A stretch of 7,165 bases of DNA from an uncultured Bacillota bacterium (GTDB lineage: Bacteria; Bacillota_I; Bacilli_A; RF39; UBA660): contig CAJKKJ010000039.1 of assembly GCA_905200435.1 (NCBI GenBank), positions 1 through 7,165 of the forward strand, given 5' to 3'. Below, piece by piece: positions 1-5,009 of the stretch; the stretch's first letter is position 1, and each line of letters starts with the position of its first letter. The notes below the pieces were generated by a model that was given only the letters and a program-made list of their open reading frames with translations, was not told the DNA's origin and ran no database searches. The position numbers and the translations under genes were made by a program.

Positions 1-421
1 CCCAACTTCTAGTACGAGGTATTTGTTTCCACAATAATGTAACTTTATAACGATAATAAGTAGAAACAGATATTATATATACTGTCATTTTCTTATATTC
101 CGTTTCACAATATCCATAGTTATTTGGGTTAGCTATACCTCCTCCTATACTTTCATCAGGATTTAAACTAAGTTGTGGAAACTCAGACATATCATAAGTT
201 ACCTTTTTTATAATTTCTCCTCTTAAATCACGATTTTCATTAAACATTTCTAAGCTCATTCCATATATTTCATAGTCTTCAAAGCCCAAGTTTAACAAAT
301 TGTTATATTCTTCTGCTGTAATTTGTGTCTTACCATTATTTATATAATAAGTTTCATCTGCAAGAACTATTAAAGGTAAAATGGCAACCATTAAAACTAA
401 AAACAAAAATATTTTTTTCAA
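1..421 (-). CDS. secreted protein of unknown function, N-terminal part (runs off the left edge)
   Basis: The frame is open for 140 codons from a TTG start to the window edge, so the C-terminus is missing. The TTG is chosen because a strong Shine-Dalgarno (GAAGGAGGAG) ends 9 nt before it and the product then begins with a textbook signal peptide: MKK, a hydrophobic core to about residue 20, and a likely cleavage after LIVLA before DETYY. The only nearby ATG (residue 11) would remove most of that signal. The mature part starts with a short helical, acidic stretch (about residues 36-70, containing AEEYNNLLNLGF), then a Gly/Asn-rich patch (92-102), one Cys at 105, and alternating hydrophobic/polar residues typical of beta strands from about 112 onward. 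I do not recognise a named family. It is predicted to be exported, since no lipobox Cys is seen. It has its own promoter and lies downstream of, and co-oriented with, the membrane-anchored regulator at 577-1341, which may control it (inference). Confidence 0.8.
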   Translation of the reverse strand, partial: MKKIFLFLVLMVAILPLIVLADETYYINNGKTQITAEEYNNLLNLGFEDYEIYGMSLEMFNENRDLRGEIIKKVTYDMSEFPQLSLNPDESIGGGIANPNNYGYCETEYKKMTVYIISVSTYYRYKVTLLWKQIPRTRSW

Positions 422-430
422 AATTTCTCA

Positions 431-440
431 CTCCTCCTTC
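431..440 (-). promoter_or_regulatory. ribosome binding site deciding the TTG start at 421
   Basis: The minus strand reads GAAGGAGGAG, an almost perfect anti-16S match, ending 9 nt before TTG at 421. No ATG or GTG lies at a suitable distance in that frame, so the unusual start codon is well supported. Confidence 0.75.
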
Positions 441-510
441 TATTTTTGTCATCTCATCATGCTGTCGTTTACGATTGCAAGCCCATTATAGCAATTTTTG
501 ACAAAAATAG
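440..510. repeat. 12-bp perfect inverted repeat bracketing a core promoter
   Basis: Plus-strand CTATTTTTGTCA at 440-451 is the exact reverse complement of TGACAAAAATAG at 499-510; the arms are separated by 47 nt. The right arm overlaps a local palindrome (ATTTTT-GAC-AAAAAT, 494-508) in the -35/-10 spacer. The left arm lies in the untranslated leader directly upstream of the Shine-Dalgarno. Because the right arm is upstream of the predicted transcription start, the pair is more likely a two-site protein operator than an RNA hairpin. Between them, at 465-474, lies a further small dyad, TCGT-TT-ACGA, close to the start site. The regulator is not known. Confidence 0.6.
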
Positions 511-514
511 TCCA
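485..514 (-). promoter_or_regulatory. sigma-A-type promoter of the secreted-protein gene
   Basis: An extended -10, TGCTATAAT (TATAAT at 490-485, TG at 493-492), is preceded after 18 nt by a -35-like TGGACT (514-509), which matches four of six bases of TTGACA. Transcription would start near 478, giving a leader of about 57 nt before the TTG start. A 15-bp palindrome (494-508) fills the spacer between the two boxes. Confidence 0.6.
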
Positions 515-549
515 CATCTTTTAAGGCGAACTAGGTAGATTTAAAAGCG

Positions 550-585
550 AAAGGAAGTAGCTTGTCGCTCCTTCCCTTATTTTTT
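550..585. terminator. intrinsic terminator hairpin at the end of the XRE regulator gene
   Basis: Arms 550-561 and 567-578 pair over ten base pairs with two mismatches around a five-base loop (562-566). On the plus strand the stem is followed by A and six Ts (580-585). On the minus strand, where the regulator gene ends, it is followed by CGC and then four Ts, which is weaker. An alternative minus-strand pairing, AGCGA with TCGCT, places the T run directly after the stem. The regulator's TAA stop (577-579) lies at the foot of the stem. It probably works in both directions. Confidence 0.6.
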
Positions 586-1341
586 ATAGAATAAATGGCT
601 ATTGTGATATTCAAGGAAACATTTAATTTTATATTCTTCAATTATAGACCCACTATCACTAACAACTTCTAATTCCATTTTGCCTTCAAAACTTTTCTCT
701 TTAATAACAAACTTTGAAATAAATATTTTTGTTTTATTTAATTTTACAATCAATTCATTAAAATTTAATTTTTTGTCCTCTGAATCGGCATCAAAATTCA
801 TTCTTGCAACCGAAAATATTATTCTTTCATTTGCATAAAATGTCATTTTGTAATCATAAACTCCTAAATCTTTATATTTTACCTTATCATAAACATCAAA
901 ATCATCAATAATAAGTTCATAACGATTTCCAATTTGATAAATATTCCCAGTAAGTTCATATTCATTTGACATACTATCAAACCTATACATCTTAAATCTA
1001 TCAAAATTATTACAGAAATATATCAAAAGAATGATAAATATAATAAAAAATGCAGCAAGCACCAAATAAACTGGATACCTTACATTTTTATTTTCATACA
1101 TTTTAACAAATTTAGGATCTATCTTATCATCTTTTTTACCATTCAAAATTTCATGAATACTAATATCAAGCACCTTAGCGAGTTTATTTAGCATTATTAC
1201 ATCAGGAACATTAATGCCTCTTTCCCATTTCGAAATAGTTTTATCACCGGCACCAATCAGTTCACCTAACTCCGACTGAGTCAAACCCTTCGATTTGCGC
1301 AAATCAGCCAAAAATTCGCCACTTTTAGTGAAATCATTCAT
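577..1341 (-). CDS. membrane-anchored XRE-family (HTH_3) regulator with extracytoplasmic domain
   Basis: This protein of 254 residues has three parts. Residues 8-65 form a Cro/C1-type helix-turn-helix: FLADLRKSKGLTQSELGELI, then the recognition helix DKTISKWERG and NVPDVIMLNKLAKVLDIS, all matching the HTH_3 pattern. A basic linker leads to one hydrophobic segment (about 90-110, rich in I, L and F) that should cross the membrane. The remaining ~143 residues have alternating polar/hydrophobic stretches suggesting a beta-rich domain outside the membrane; I recognise no family there. The ATG at 1341 is preceded by GGGAGATG at a 9-nt gap. The gene has its own extended -10 promoter and lies 78 nt after rsmD with no clear terminator between, so read-through is possible. 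XRE proteins with a single membrane anchor exist in Bacillota, usually uncharacterised; sensing at the surface and regulating the adjacent secreted-protein gene or itself is inference. The HTH call is firm. Confidence 0.9.
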   Translation of the reverse strand: MNDFTKSGEFLADLRKSKGLTQSELGELIGAGDKTISKWERGINVPDVIMLNKLAKVLDISIHEILNGKKDDKIDPKFVKMYENKNVRYPVYLVLAAFFIIFIILLIYFCNNFDRFKMYRFDSMSNEYELTGNIYQIGNRYELIIDDFDVYDKVKYKDLGVYDYKMTFYANERIIFSVARMNFDADSEDKKLNFNELIVKLNKTKIFISKFVIKEKSFEGKMELEVVSDSGSIIEEYKIKCFLEYHNSHLFYKK

Positions 1342-1379
1342 TACTTACATCTCCCAATATATATAAACAACATACCTTG

Positions 1380-1388
1380 ATTATAACA
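1380..1388 (-). promoter_or_regulatory. extended -10 promoter of the XRE regulator
   Basis: The minus strand carries TGTTATAAT, a perfect TGnTATAAT, 38 nt upstream of the ATG. No good -35 is seen at 16-18 nt, as is common with extended -10 promoters. A 9-bp dyad, ACAT-C-ATGT (1386-1394), overlaps the TG element and could be an autoregulatory operator. Confidence 0.5.
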
Positions 1389-1419
1389 TCATGTAAAAAT
1401 AAAAGGACCCGTTTTAAAC

Positions 1420-1947
1420 TTAAAGTTTTGTTTCTCTAAATATCTTAATATATTTATCACCATATTTTTTTTCTTTAAAAACATCAAATTTGGATGCAAC
1501 ATTTTCCTTTGTATATTCACAAACAATTAAACCATTATCATTAAGTAAATCATAATCTTCAATAATTTTTATAGCATCATTAATCAAAAACAAATCATAA
1601 GGAGGATCTAAAAAAATAATATCAAATTTAACATCAGTGTTTTTTAAGAATTTTCTGAAGTCACTATTAACAAGAATAGTTCCATCAATATCCTTAACAT
1701 TGTTTTTTAAAACATCAATAACCTTTTTATTAGAATCAACGAAGTAACATTCCCCTGCACCATTACTCAAAGCTTCAATACCTAAACTACCACTACCACA
1801 AAATAAATCCAAACATCTACTATTATCCAAATAATTTTGAATCATACCAAATAAAGATTCCTTTATTCTATCCATAGTAGGTCTAGTACCAATAATATTA
1901 TATTCTTTCAAAACTTTTCCCTTATATTTTCCACTAATAATTCTCAT
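1420..1947 (-). CDS. rsmD: 16S rRNA (guanine(966)-N2)-methyltransferase RsmD
   Basis: RsmD transfers a methyl group from S-adenosylmethionine to N2 of G966 in 16S rRNA during 30S assembly. The 175-residue product is of normal length and shows the family signatures: MRIISGKYKGK at the N-terminus, TRPTMDRIKESLF at 21-33 (the RNA-recognition segment), the SAM-binding motif I LDLFCGSGSLGIEALS at 46-61, a following acidic VDS at 70-72, and the catalytic DPPY at 114-117. The ATG at 1947 is preferred over an in-frame TTG at 1953: GGTGA (1958-1954) sits 6 nt before the ATG but would abut the TTG, and the family normally begins MRxIxG. In B. subtilis the homologue is ylbH, next to ylbD-ylbG and coaD. 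Here ylbE lies about 2 kb upstream on the same strand with an inverted gene between, and an XRE regulator follows instead of coaD. Confidence 0.96.
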   Translation of the reverse strand: MRIISGKYKGKVLKEYNIIGTRPTMDRIKESLFGMIQNYLDNSRCLDLFCGSGSLGIEALSNGAGECYFVDSNKKVIDVLKNNVKDIDGTILVNSDFRKFLKNTDVKFDIIFLDPPYDLFLINDAIKIIEDYDLLNDNGLIVCEYTKENVASKFDVFKEKKYGDKYIKIFRETKL

Positions 1948-1953
1948 AAACAA

Positions 1954-1958
1954 TCACC
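1954..1958 (-). promoter_or_regulatory. ribosome binding site deciding the rsmD start
   Basis: GGTGA lies 6 nt before ATG at 1947. It directly abuts the alternative TTG at 1953, which excludes that TTG as the start. Confidence 0.65.
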
Positions 1959-1965
1959 AATAACA

Positions 1966-1994
1966 ATTATAAATACAAATAAAAGAAAAGTCCA
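1966..1994 (-). promoter_or_regulatory. promoter of rsmD
   Basis: TATAAT at 1971-1966 is preceded by exactly 17 nt and TGGACT (1994-1989), four of six matches to TTGACA. The start would be near 1959, so the leader is only about a dozen nucleotides and begins at the Shine-Dalgarno. The same TGGACT hexamer serves as the -35 of the secreted-protein promoter at 485-514. Confidence 0.55.
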
Positions 1995-2003
1995 TAGCCT
2001 AAT

Positions 2004-2032
2004 TTTACATTTCACTTCTTATATGATATAAT
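2004..2032 (+). promoter_or_regulatory. strong sigma-A-type promoter of the 613-aa membrane protein gene
   Basis: TTTACA (2004-2009), a 17-nt spacer and TATAAT (2027-2032), with TG one base before the -10 (2024-2025), make this the best promoter in the window. The start would be near 2039, leaving a leader of about 15 nt that holds only the Shine-Dalgarno AGGGGGA (2042-2048), 5 nt from the ATG. It fires away from the rsmD promoter; the two -35 boxes are 9 nt apart. Confidence 0.75.
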
Positions 2033-2053
2033 CTGTGCATTAGGGGGAATACT

Positions 2054-3895
2054 ATGAAAAACAGAAATACCTGGAGTGAAATCGTAGAATACATAAACAA
2101 TAACTTAAATTACGAAGAAAAATATGAATTATTCAGAAAAAGAGATGAAATACTAGAAGATTATCAAACAAGTTTAAAAGAATTAAAAAACAAAATAGAT
2201 AAACCAAATAATATAGCTAAATTCATAAAAGCATTTAGTAAAGCAACAATAGAATCACTAGCAATAAGTACAATCATCTCACTAGCGCCAACAATAAAAT
2301 TAAAAATTGCAGCATCAAGTTTAATAATATTAAAAGGTACATATAGTTTAAGTAAATCATGCACATATAAAAACATAATAGATAAAGAAACAAAAGCAAA
2401 CAAATTATTACATGAACTAGAGCTAACATATAAAGAAAATAAATTAATAGATACAAGATTTAGTCCAACAACAATAAAATATATAAATGAATTTCTAGAA
2501 AGAAATAATATACCTATTCCAAAAAGTTATGAAGAATTAAGAAAAACAATATATAGTTTAAATATAGATCTAAAAATGAATCTAATAAACTTTCTAAATA
2601 ATTTAAATGGAAATAAAATAAATACCATTAAAGAATTCAAAGGAACAGATGAAACATTCACAAACAAATTAAAAAGTCTAATTATAAAACCAATTACAAT
2701 AGGAGGAACACTAGGAATTGGCGTTGCAACAACAATAAATTCAATTGATCCAAGTATTACAGTTGGGATATATAACGGTACAATAATCGGTTCTATAACA
2801 AATACCCTATCAAATAATCCTAACTTAAGTATAATAAATGGAGCCTTAACAGCCGTATTAACTAAATTTTTGCAATACGTTCCCGTTATAGGCGAGGGTT
2901 TAGAAAATATAATCGCAAGAGAAAATATTATAGTAACAGCAATTATAGGATCAGTTTGTTACCTAGGTTACAATTCAATAAAAAATATATATCATTCAAT
3001 ATATAAAATAATCAAAAACAAAAAATTTATAAAAAAATTCAAAGAAGATTTAAAATTTGATGAATTATTATATGGAAAACCAAAAAGAAATATAAATTTT
3101 TCAGAAAGTTATATTATAAATTATTTTAATGAATATGGTATAAATATTGAAAACTATGAGAATTTAAAAAGAAGCCAAAAAAGAAAAGCAAAAAAAATAT
3201 TAAGAGATTTAGAAAATAAAGATAAAACAAAATTAAATAAAATATTTAGTTTTATTAGAAAAATACTAAAATTCTTATATTATACAGTTGCACTATGCTT
3301 AGGTTCTCTAACGATAATTGATATATTTATCAAACCAGAATTTTTAGAAGGTCTAAGATTACAATTATTCCCTAACTCATATAAAAAATATAGTTTAATA
3401 AATGAAAGAATAATTGAAAATGTAACACCAGAACCTATTAAAGTTGAACCACTCCCATGTCCAGAACCTAATCCAACTCCTACTCCAGCTCCTACTCCAA
3501 CATCAAATATAGCAAGTGCTACAAATGTATTTGAAGTTCCAAATCAAATAACAAACTTTTTAAATAATCCTAATTTTATAAATGAATTAAATACTAAAAC
3601 AGGTAAAGAAATATTTAATGTTTTATATAATTTAGAAGAATACAAATTTATAAGATATTCTGTAAATAAAATGAATATGGAATCTATTTCAAGATTAATT
3701 GAATATATTAATGAAACAAATATAAATAATAATATGACTTATACTTTTATAAAAGATATCGTTAATGAAAGAATAATAAGTATAAATAATTATGTTGATT
3801 TAATTAATAAATATACAAAAGCAGGAAAAATAGTACTTGGAGCTGGTAATTTAATAACTGAAACAAGACATAAAGTTTTAAGAAAAAAAATATAA
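2054..3895 (+). CDS. orphan multi-segment membrane protein with Pro/Thr linker, function unknown
   Basis: I do not recognise this 613-residue protein. It starts with a charged, probably coiled-coil helix (about 5-50). Hydrophobic stretches follow at 64-97, 208-251 (glycine-rich, with GGTLGIGVATT), 258-280, 289-308 and 407-426. Regions 98-207 and 309-406 are strongly Lys/Arg-rich, so they are likely cytoplasmic. In that case the earlier stretches enter and return as hairpins, and the last segment sends the C-terminus outside. After it come a Pro/Thr/Glu-rich linker (about 458-483, PT repeats) and a helical, Asn/Ile-rich C-terminal domain (490-613). There is no signal peptide, catalytic motif or nucleotide-binding site that I can see. 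It is the only plus-strand gene, sits between ylbE and rsmD, and has a near-consensus promoter and a strong ribosome binding site, so it is probably expressed. A surface-exposed or pore-forming role is possible but unproven. The ATG is firmly placed; the open frame and both flanking signals argue for a real gene. Confidence 0.85.
   Translation: MKNRNTWSEIVEYINNNLNYEEKYELFRKRDEILEDYQTSLKELKNKIDKPNNIAKFIKAFSKATIESLAISTIISLAPTIKLKIAASSLIILKGTYSLSKSCTYKNIIDKETKANKLLHELELTYKENKLIDTRFSPTTIKYINEFLERNNIPIPKSYEELRKTIYSLNIDLKMNLINFLNNLNGNKINTIKEFKGTDETFTNKLKSLIIKPITIGGTLGIGVATTINSIDPSITVGIYNGTIIGSITNTLSNNPNLSIINGALTAVLTKFLQYVPVIGEGLENIIARENIIVTAIIGSVCYLGYNSIKNIYHSIYKIIKNKKFIKKFKEDLKFDELLYGKPKRNINFSESYIINYFNEYGINIENYENLKRSQKRKAKKILRDLENKDKTKLNKIFSFIRKILKFLYYTVALCLGSLTIIDIFIKPEFLEGLRLQLFPNSYKKYSLINERIIENVTPEPIKVEPLPCPEPNPTPTPAPTPTSNIASATNVFEVPNQITNFLNNPNFINELNTKTGKEIFNVLYNLEEYKFIRYSVNKMNMESISRLIEYINETNINNNMTYTFIKDIVNERIISINNYVDLINKYTKAGKIVLGAGNLITETRHKVLRKKI
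3473..3502 (+). repeat. short Pro-Thr codon repeat encoding an extended linker
   Basis: Ten codons alternate proline (CCA/CCT) with threonine or alanine (ACT/GCT/ACA), giving a near-tandem 6-bp unit in the reading frame. It encodes the rigid linker between the last membrane segment and the C-terminal domain of the 613-aa protein. A change in copy number would keep the frame. Confidence 0.7.
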
Positions 3896-3916
3896 CTATG
3901 ATTTATTCATAGTTAT
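3883..3916. terminator. bidirectional intrinsic terminator between converging genes
   Basis: ATAACTATGA (3892-3901) pairs perfectly with TCATAGTTAT (3907-3916) around a five-base loop. Read on the minus strand the stem is followed by A and eight Ts (complement of 3890-3883), so it ends the ylbD-ylbE unit well. On the plus strand the tail is TTCATTTT, which is weaker. The TAA of the 613-aa gene (3893-3895) and the TAA of ylbE (3913-3915) lie in opposite arms. Confidence 0.8.
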
Positions 3917-4134
3917 TTCATTTTGGATAAAAAAGTAGAAAGCATATCAATCGCACCAGCTACTTCACTTATTTTATCAGTTATTCTAAGTTGCATTTTA
4001 TCTTTAACATCATTTTCAAATTCAGCAAAATTTTTAGAACTTCTATTTAATTTTTTATACCAGTAAGAATTATTATGTAAAAATTCAACATATTTAGGAT
4101 TATTTTTTATTTTAAATTGTGTATTTATATACAT
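3913..4134 (-). CDS. ylbE: YlbE-like protein
   Basis: This small protein of 73 residues matches the YlbE-like family, whose Bacillus members are of similar size and have no firmly established biochemical role. The recognisable core is YVEFLHNNSYWYKKLNR at 15-31, with the family's W-Y-x-x-L-x-R signature (25-31), then an acidic helix (36-46) and the conserved C-terminal helix (KISEVAGAIDMLSTFL, 54-69). No signal peptide or membrane segment is present, so it is predicted to be cytoplasmic. Its ATG overlaps the ylbD stop by one base (TAATG), which indicates translational coupling, and the ylbD-ylbE pairing itself supports the assignment. In B. subtilis ylbF and ylbG follow; here the gene ends in a terminator and an opposite-strand gene begins. 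Confidence 0.82.
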   Translation of the reverse strand: MYINTQFKIKNNPKYVEFLHNNSYWYKKLNRSSKNFAEFENDVKDKMQLRITDKISEVAGAIDMLSTFLSKMK

Positions 4135-4502
4135 TAATCATCGAAATGTTTATATAATGGTCTTGGTTTATAATCTTCTTTTTTAGTACTTTTATGTCCA
4201 AAGTCTTGAATTATATCAACTACTTTTTGTAAATTATTAACCCCACTTTGAACACTATCTAAATCTATATTTTTAAACCATTTAAATGCTTCTGCAAGTC
4301 CTAAACCAGTAGCAGCTGCATCAGTAGCTCTTTCTACATTATCAGCTCTTACATTTATATATTTATCCCAAACATTATCATTTTCACCATACATATCGTA
4401 CATTTCATAAAATTTTTGCCAGGTCATTTGATTATTATTAACATAATTAATTAGGCTTGGATTTTTTTTTACAAATTCTTTAAATTCCTCTTTCTTTGCC
4501 AT
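4134..4502 (-). CDS. ylbD: YlbD-like putative coat/cytoplasmic protein
   Basis: This protein of 122 residues resembles the YlbD family, annotated in spore formers as a putative coat protein; its molecular role is not settled. The N-terminal signature is clear: FKEFVKKNPSLINYV (7-21) followed by TWQKFYEMYDMYGENDNVW (27-45), the conserved T-W-Q and the acidic G-E-x-D-x-x-W element. The middle (55-75) is an amphipathic Ala/Gly-rich helix, and the tail is charged and variable. There is no signal peptide. AGGTGA sits 6 nt before the ATG at 4502. The gene leads a two-gene unit with ylbE, sharing a TAATG junction. A run of nine As in the coding strand (4470-4462, at the VKKN codons) is a potential slippage site, but the frame as read is intact. 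If the host does not sporulate, the coat annotation is misleading; no sporulation gene is seen here. Confidence 0.82.
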   Translation of the reverse strand: MAKKEEFKEFVKKNPSLINYVNNNQMTWQKFYEMYDMYGENDNVWDKYINVRADNVERATDAAATGLGLAEAFKWFKNIDLDSVQSGVNNLQKVVDIIQDFGHKSTKKEDYKPRPLYKHFDD

Positions 4503-4519
4503 ATATAATCACCTATTAA

Positions 4520-4550
4520 ATTATATGTAATAAGTTCATTTTGTTTACAA
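4520..4550 (-). promoter_or_regulatory. possible promoter of ylbD-ylbE
   Basis: TATAAT (4525-4520) lies 17 nt before the ylbD start codon and close upstream of its AGGTGA. A -35-like TTGTAA (4550-4545) is 19 nt upstream, slightly too far, so the match is moderate. A promoter is expected because the preceding operon ends in a terminator about 100 nt upstream. Confidence 0.4.
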
Positions 4551-4618
4551 AAAAACAAATATATGTTTTTATATTTATGTTTGAGTTTTAACACAACTAA
4601 ACGATTTTACAAATATAC

Positions 4619-4652
4619 AAAAAAGATAGTTCTAATTACATATAGAACTATC
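4619..4652 (-). terminator. intrinsic terminator of the parC-pyrH-pilin operon
   Basis: A perfect 10-bp stem (GATAGTTCTA at 4625-4634 with TAGAACTATC at 4643-4652) around an eight-base loop is followed on the minus strand by six Ts, G, and more T-rich sequence. The last codons of the pilin gene form one arm, and its TAG stop (4634-4632) lies in the other arm. Confidence 0.85.
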
Positions 4653-5009
4653 ACTATAAACATTTAAATCACTAGGTTCAAAATGACACCTATCATCACA
4701 TTTTACAGAAAGCTTAACAAAATAATTTTTGTTCTTCCCAAGATTACTAATAATACTATCATCAATCAATCCCTCACTCTTCAAAGAATCAATACAAACA
4801 TTATAAGTACTATTAGCTTTCTTAAAAAATCCCTTCCTATCAGCATATTCAACAGATGCATTCTTAACAAGATTGATCTGAGCTTCACTAAGAGTATTTC
4901 TAGACTCCTTAACTTGTTTCAAAATAGTAGTTGCCGTAATAGTAATAACAACACCCAAAACAATCAAAACAGCAAGCAATTCAACCAAAGTAAAACCTTT
5001 CTTATTCAT
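4632..5009 (-). CDS. type IV pilin-like (pseudopilin) protein with class III prepilin leader
   Basis: The 125-residue product begins MNKKGFTLVELLAVLIVLG, a textbook prepilin: short basic leader, Gly5 before the cleavage site, methylatable Phe at mature position 1, Glu at mature position 5, and a hydrophobic helix to about residue 30 that anchors the subunit and packs the pilus core. A prepilin peptidase would cut after Gly5. The C-terminal globular part is small and holds four cysteines (72, 104, 108, 124), which could form two disulphides outside the cell. The ATG at 5009 is chosen over one at 5042, because the longer version would add eleven non-leader residues and lie deep in pyrH. The gene overlaps the end of pyrH by eight bases, so its translation is probably coupled. 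No peptidase, ATPase or other pilin is in the window, so whether it serves a competence pilus, a type IV pilus or a secretion pseudopilus cannot be told. It is the last gene before the terminator. Confidence 0.92.
   Translation of the reverse strand: MNKKGFTLVELLAVLIVLGVVITITATTILKQVKESRNTLSEAQINLVKNASVEYADRKGFFKKANSTYNVCIDSLKSEGLIDDSIISNLGKNKNYFVKLSVKCDDRCHFEPSDLNVYSDSSICN

Noticed and set aside
1390..1436. Possible terminator after rsmD
   Set aside because: Only weak AT pairings (AAACT with AGTTT, AAAA with TTTT) are present. The T-rich stretch that follows is not preceded by a stable stem, so no terminator is called and read-through to the XRE gene remains possible.
1948..1953. TTG start two codons earlier for rsmD
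   Set aside because: The Shine-Dalgarno GGTGA abuts this TTG with no spacing, whereas it is 6 nt from the ATG, and RsmD proteins begin at MRxIxG.
2164..2456. Two minus-strand frames of 79 and 60 aa inside the 613-aa gene
   Set aside because: Hydrophobic shadows of an Ile/Lys/Asn-rich coding sequence; no ribosome binding sites or recognisable domains, while the plus-strand gene has full expression signals.
4462..4470. Nine-base A run in ylbD as a programmed frameshift site
   Set aside because: The reading frame encodes an intact family signature across it and no stimulatory structure or alternative downstream product is evident. Such runs are common in AT-rich genes.
4134..4502. Spore-coat function for YlbD
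   Set aside because: The family label comes from spore formers. Nothing else in the window relates to sporulation, so only the family name is kept.
4540..4562. TTTGTTT/AAACAAA dyad upstream of ylbD
   Set aside because: It is a low-complexity AT pairing expected by chance in this composition; it is not strong enough for a terminator or operator call.
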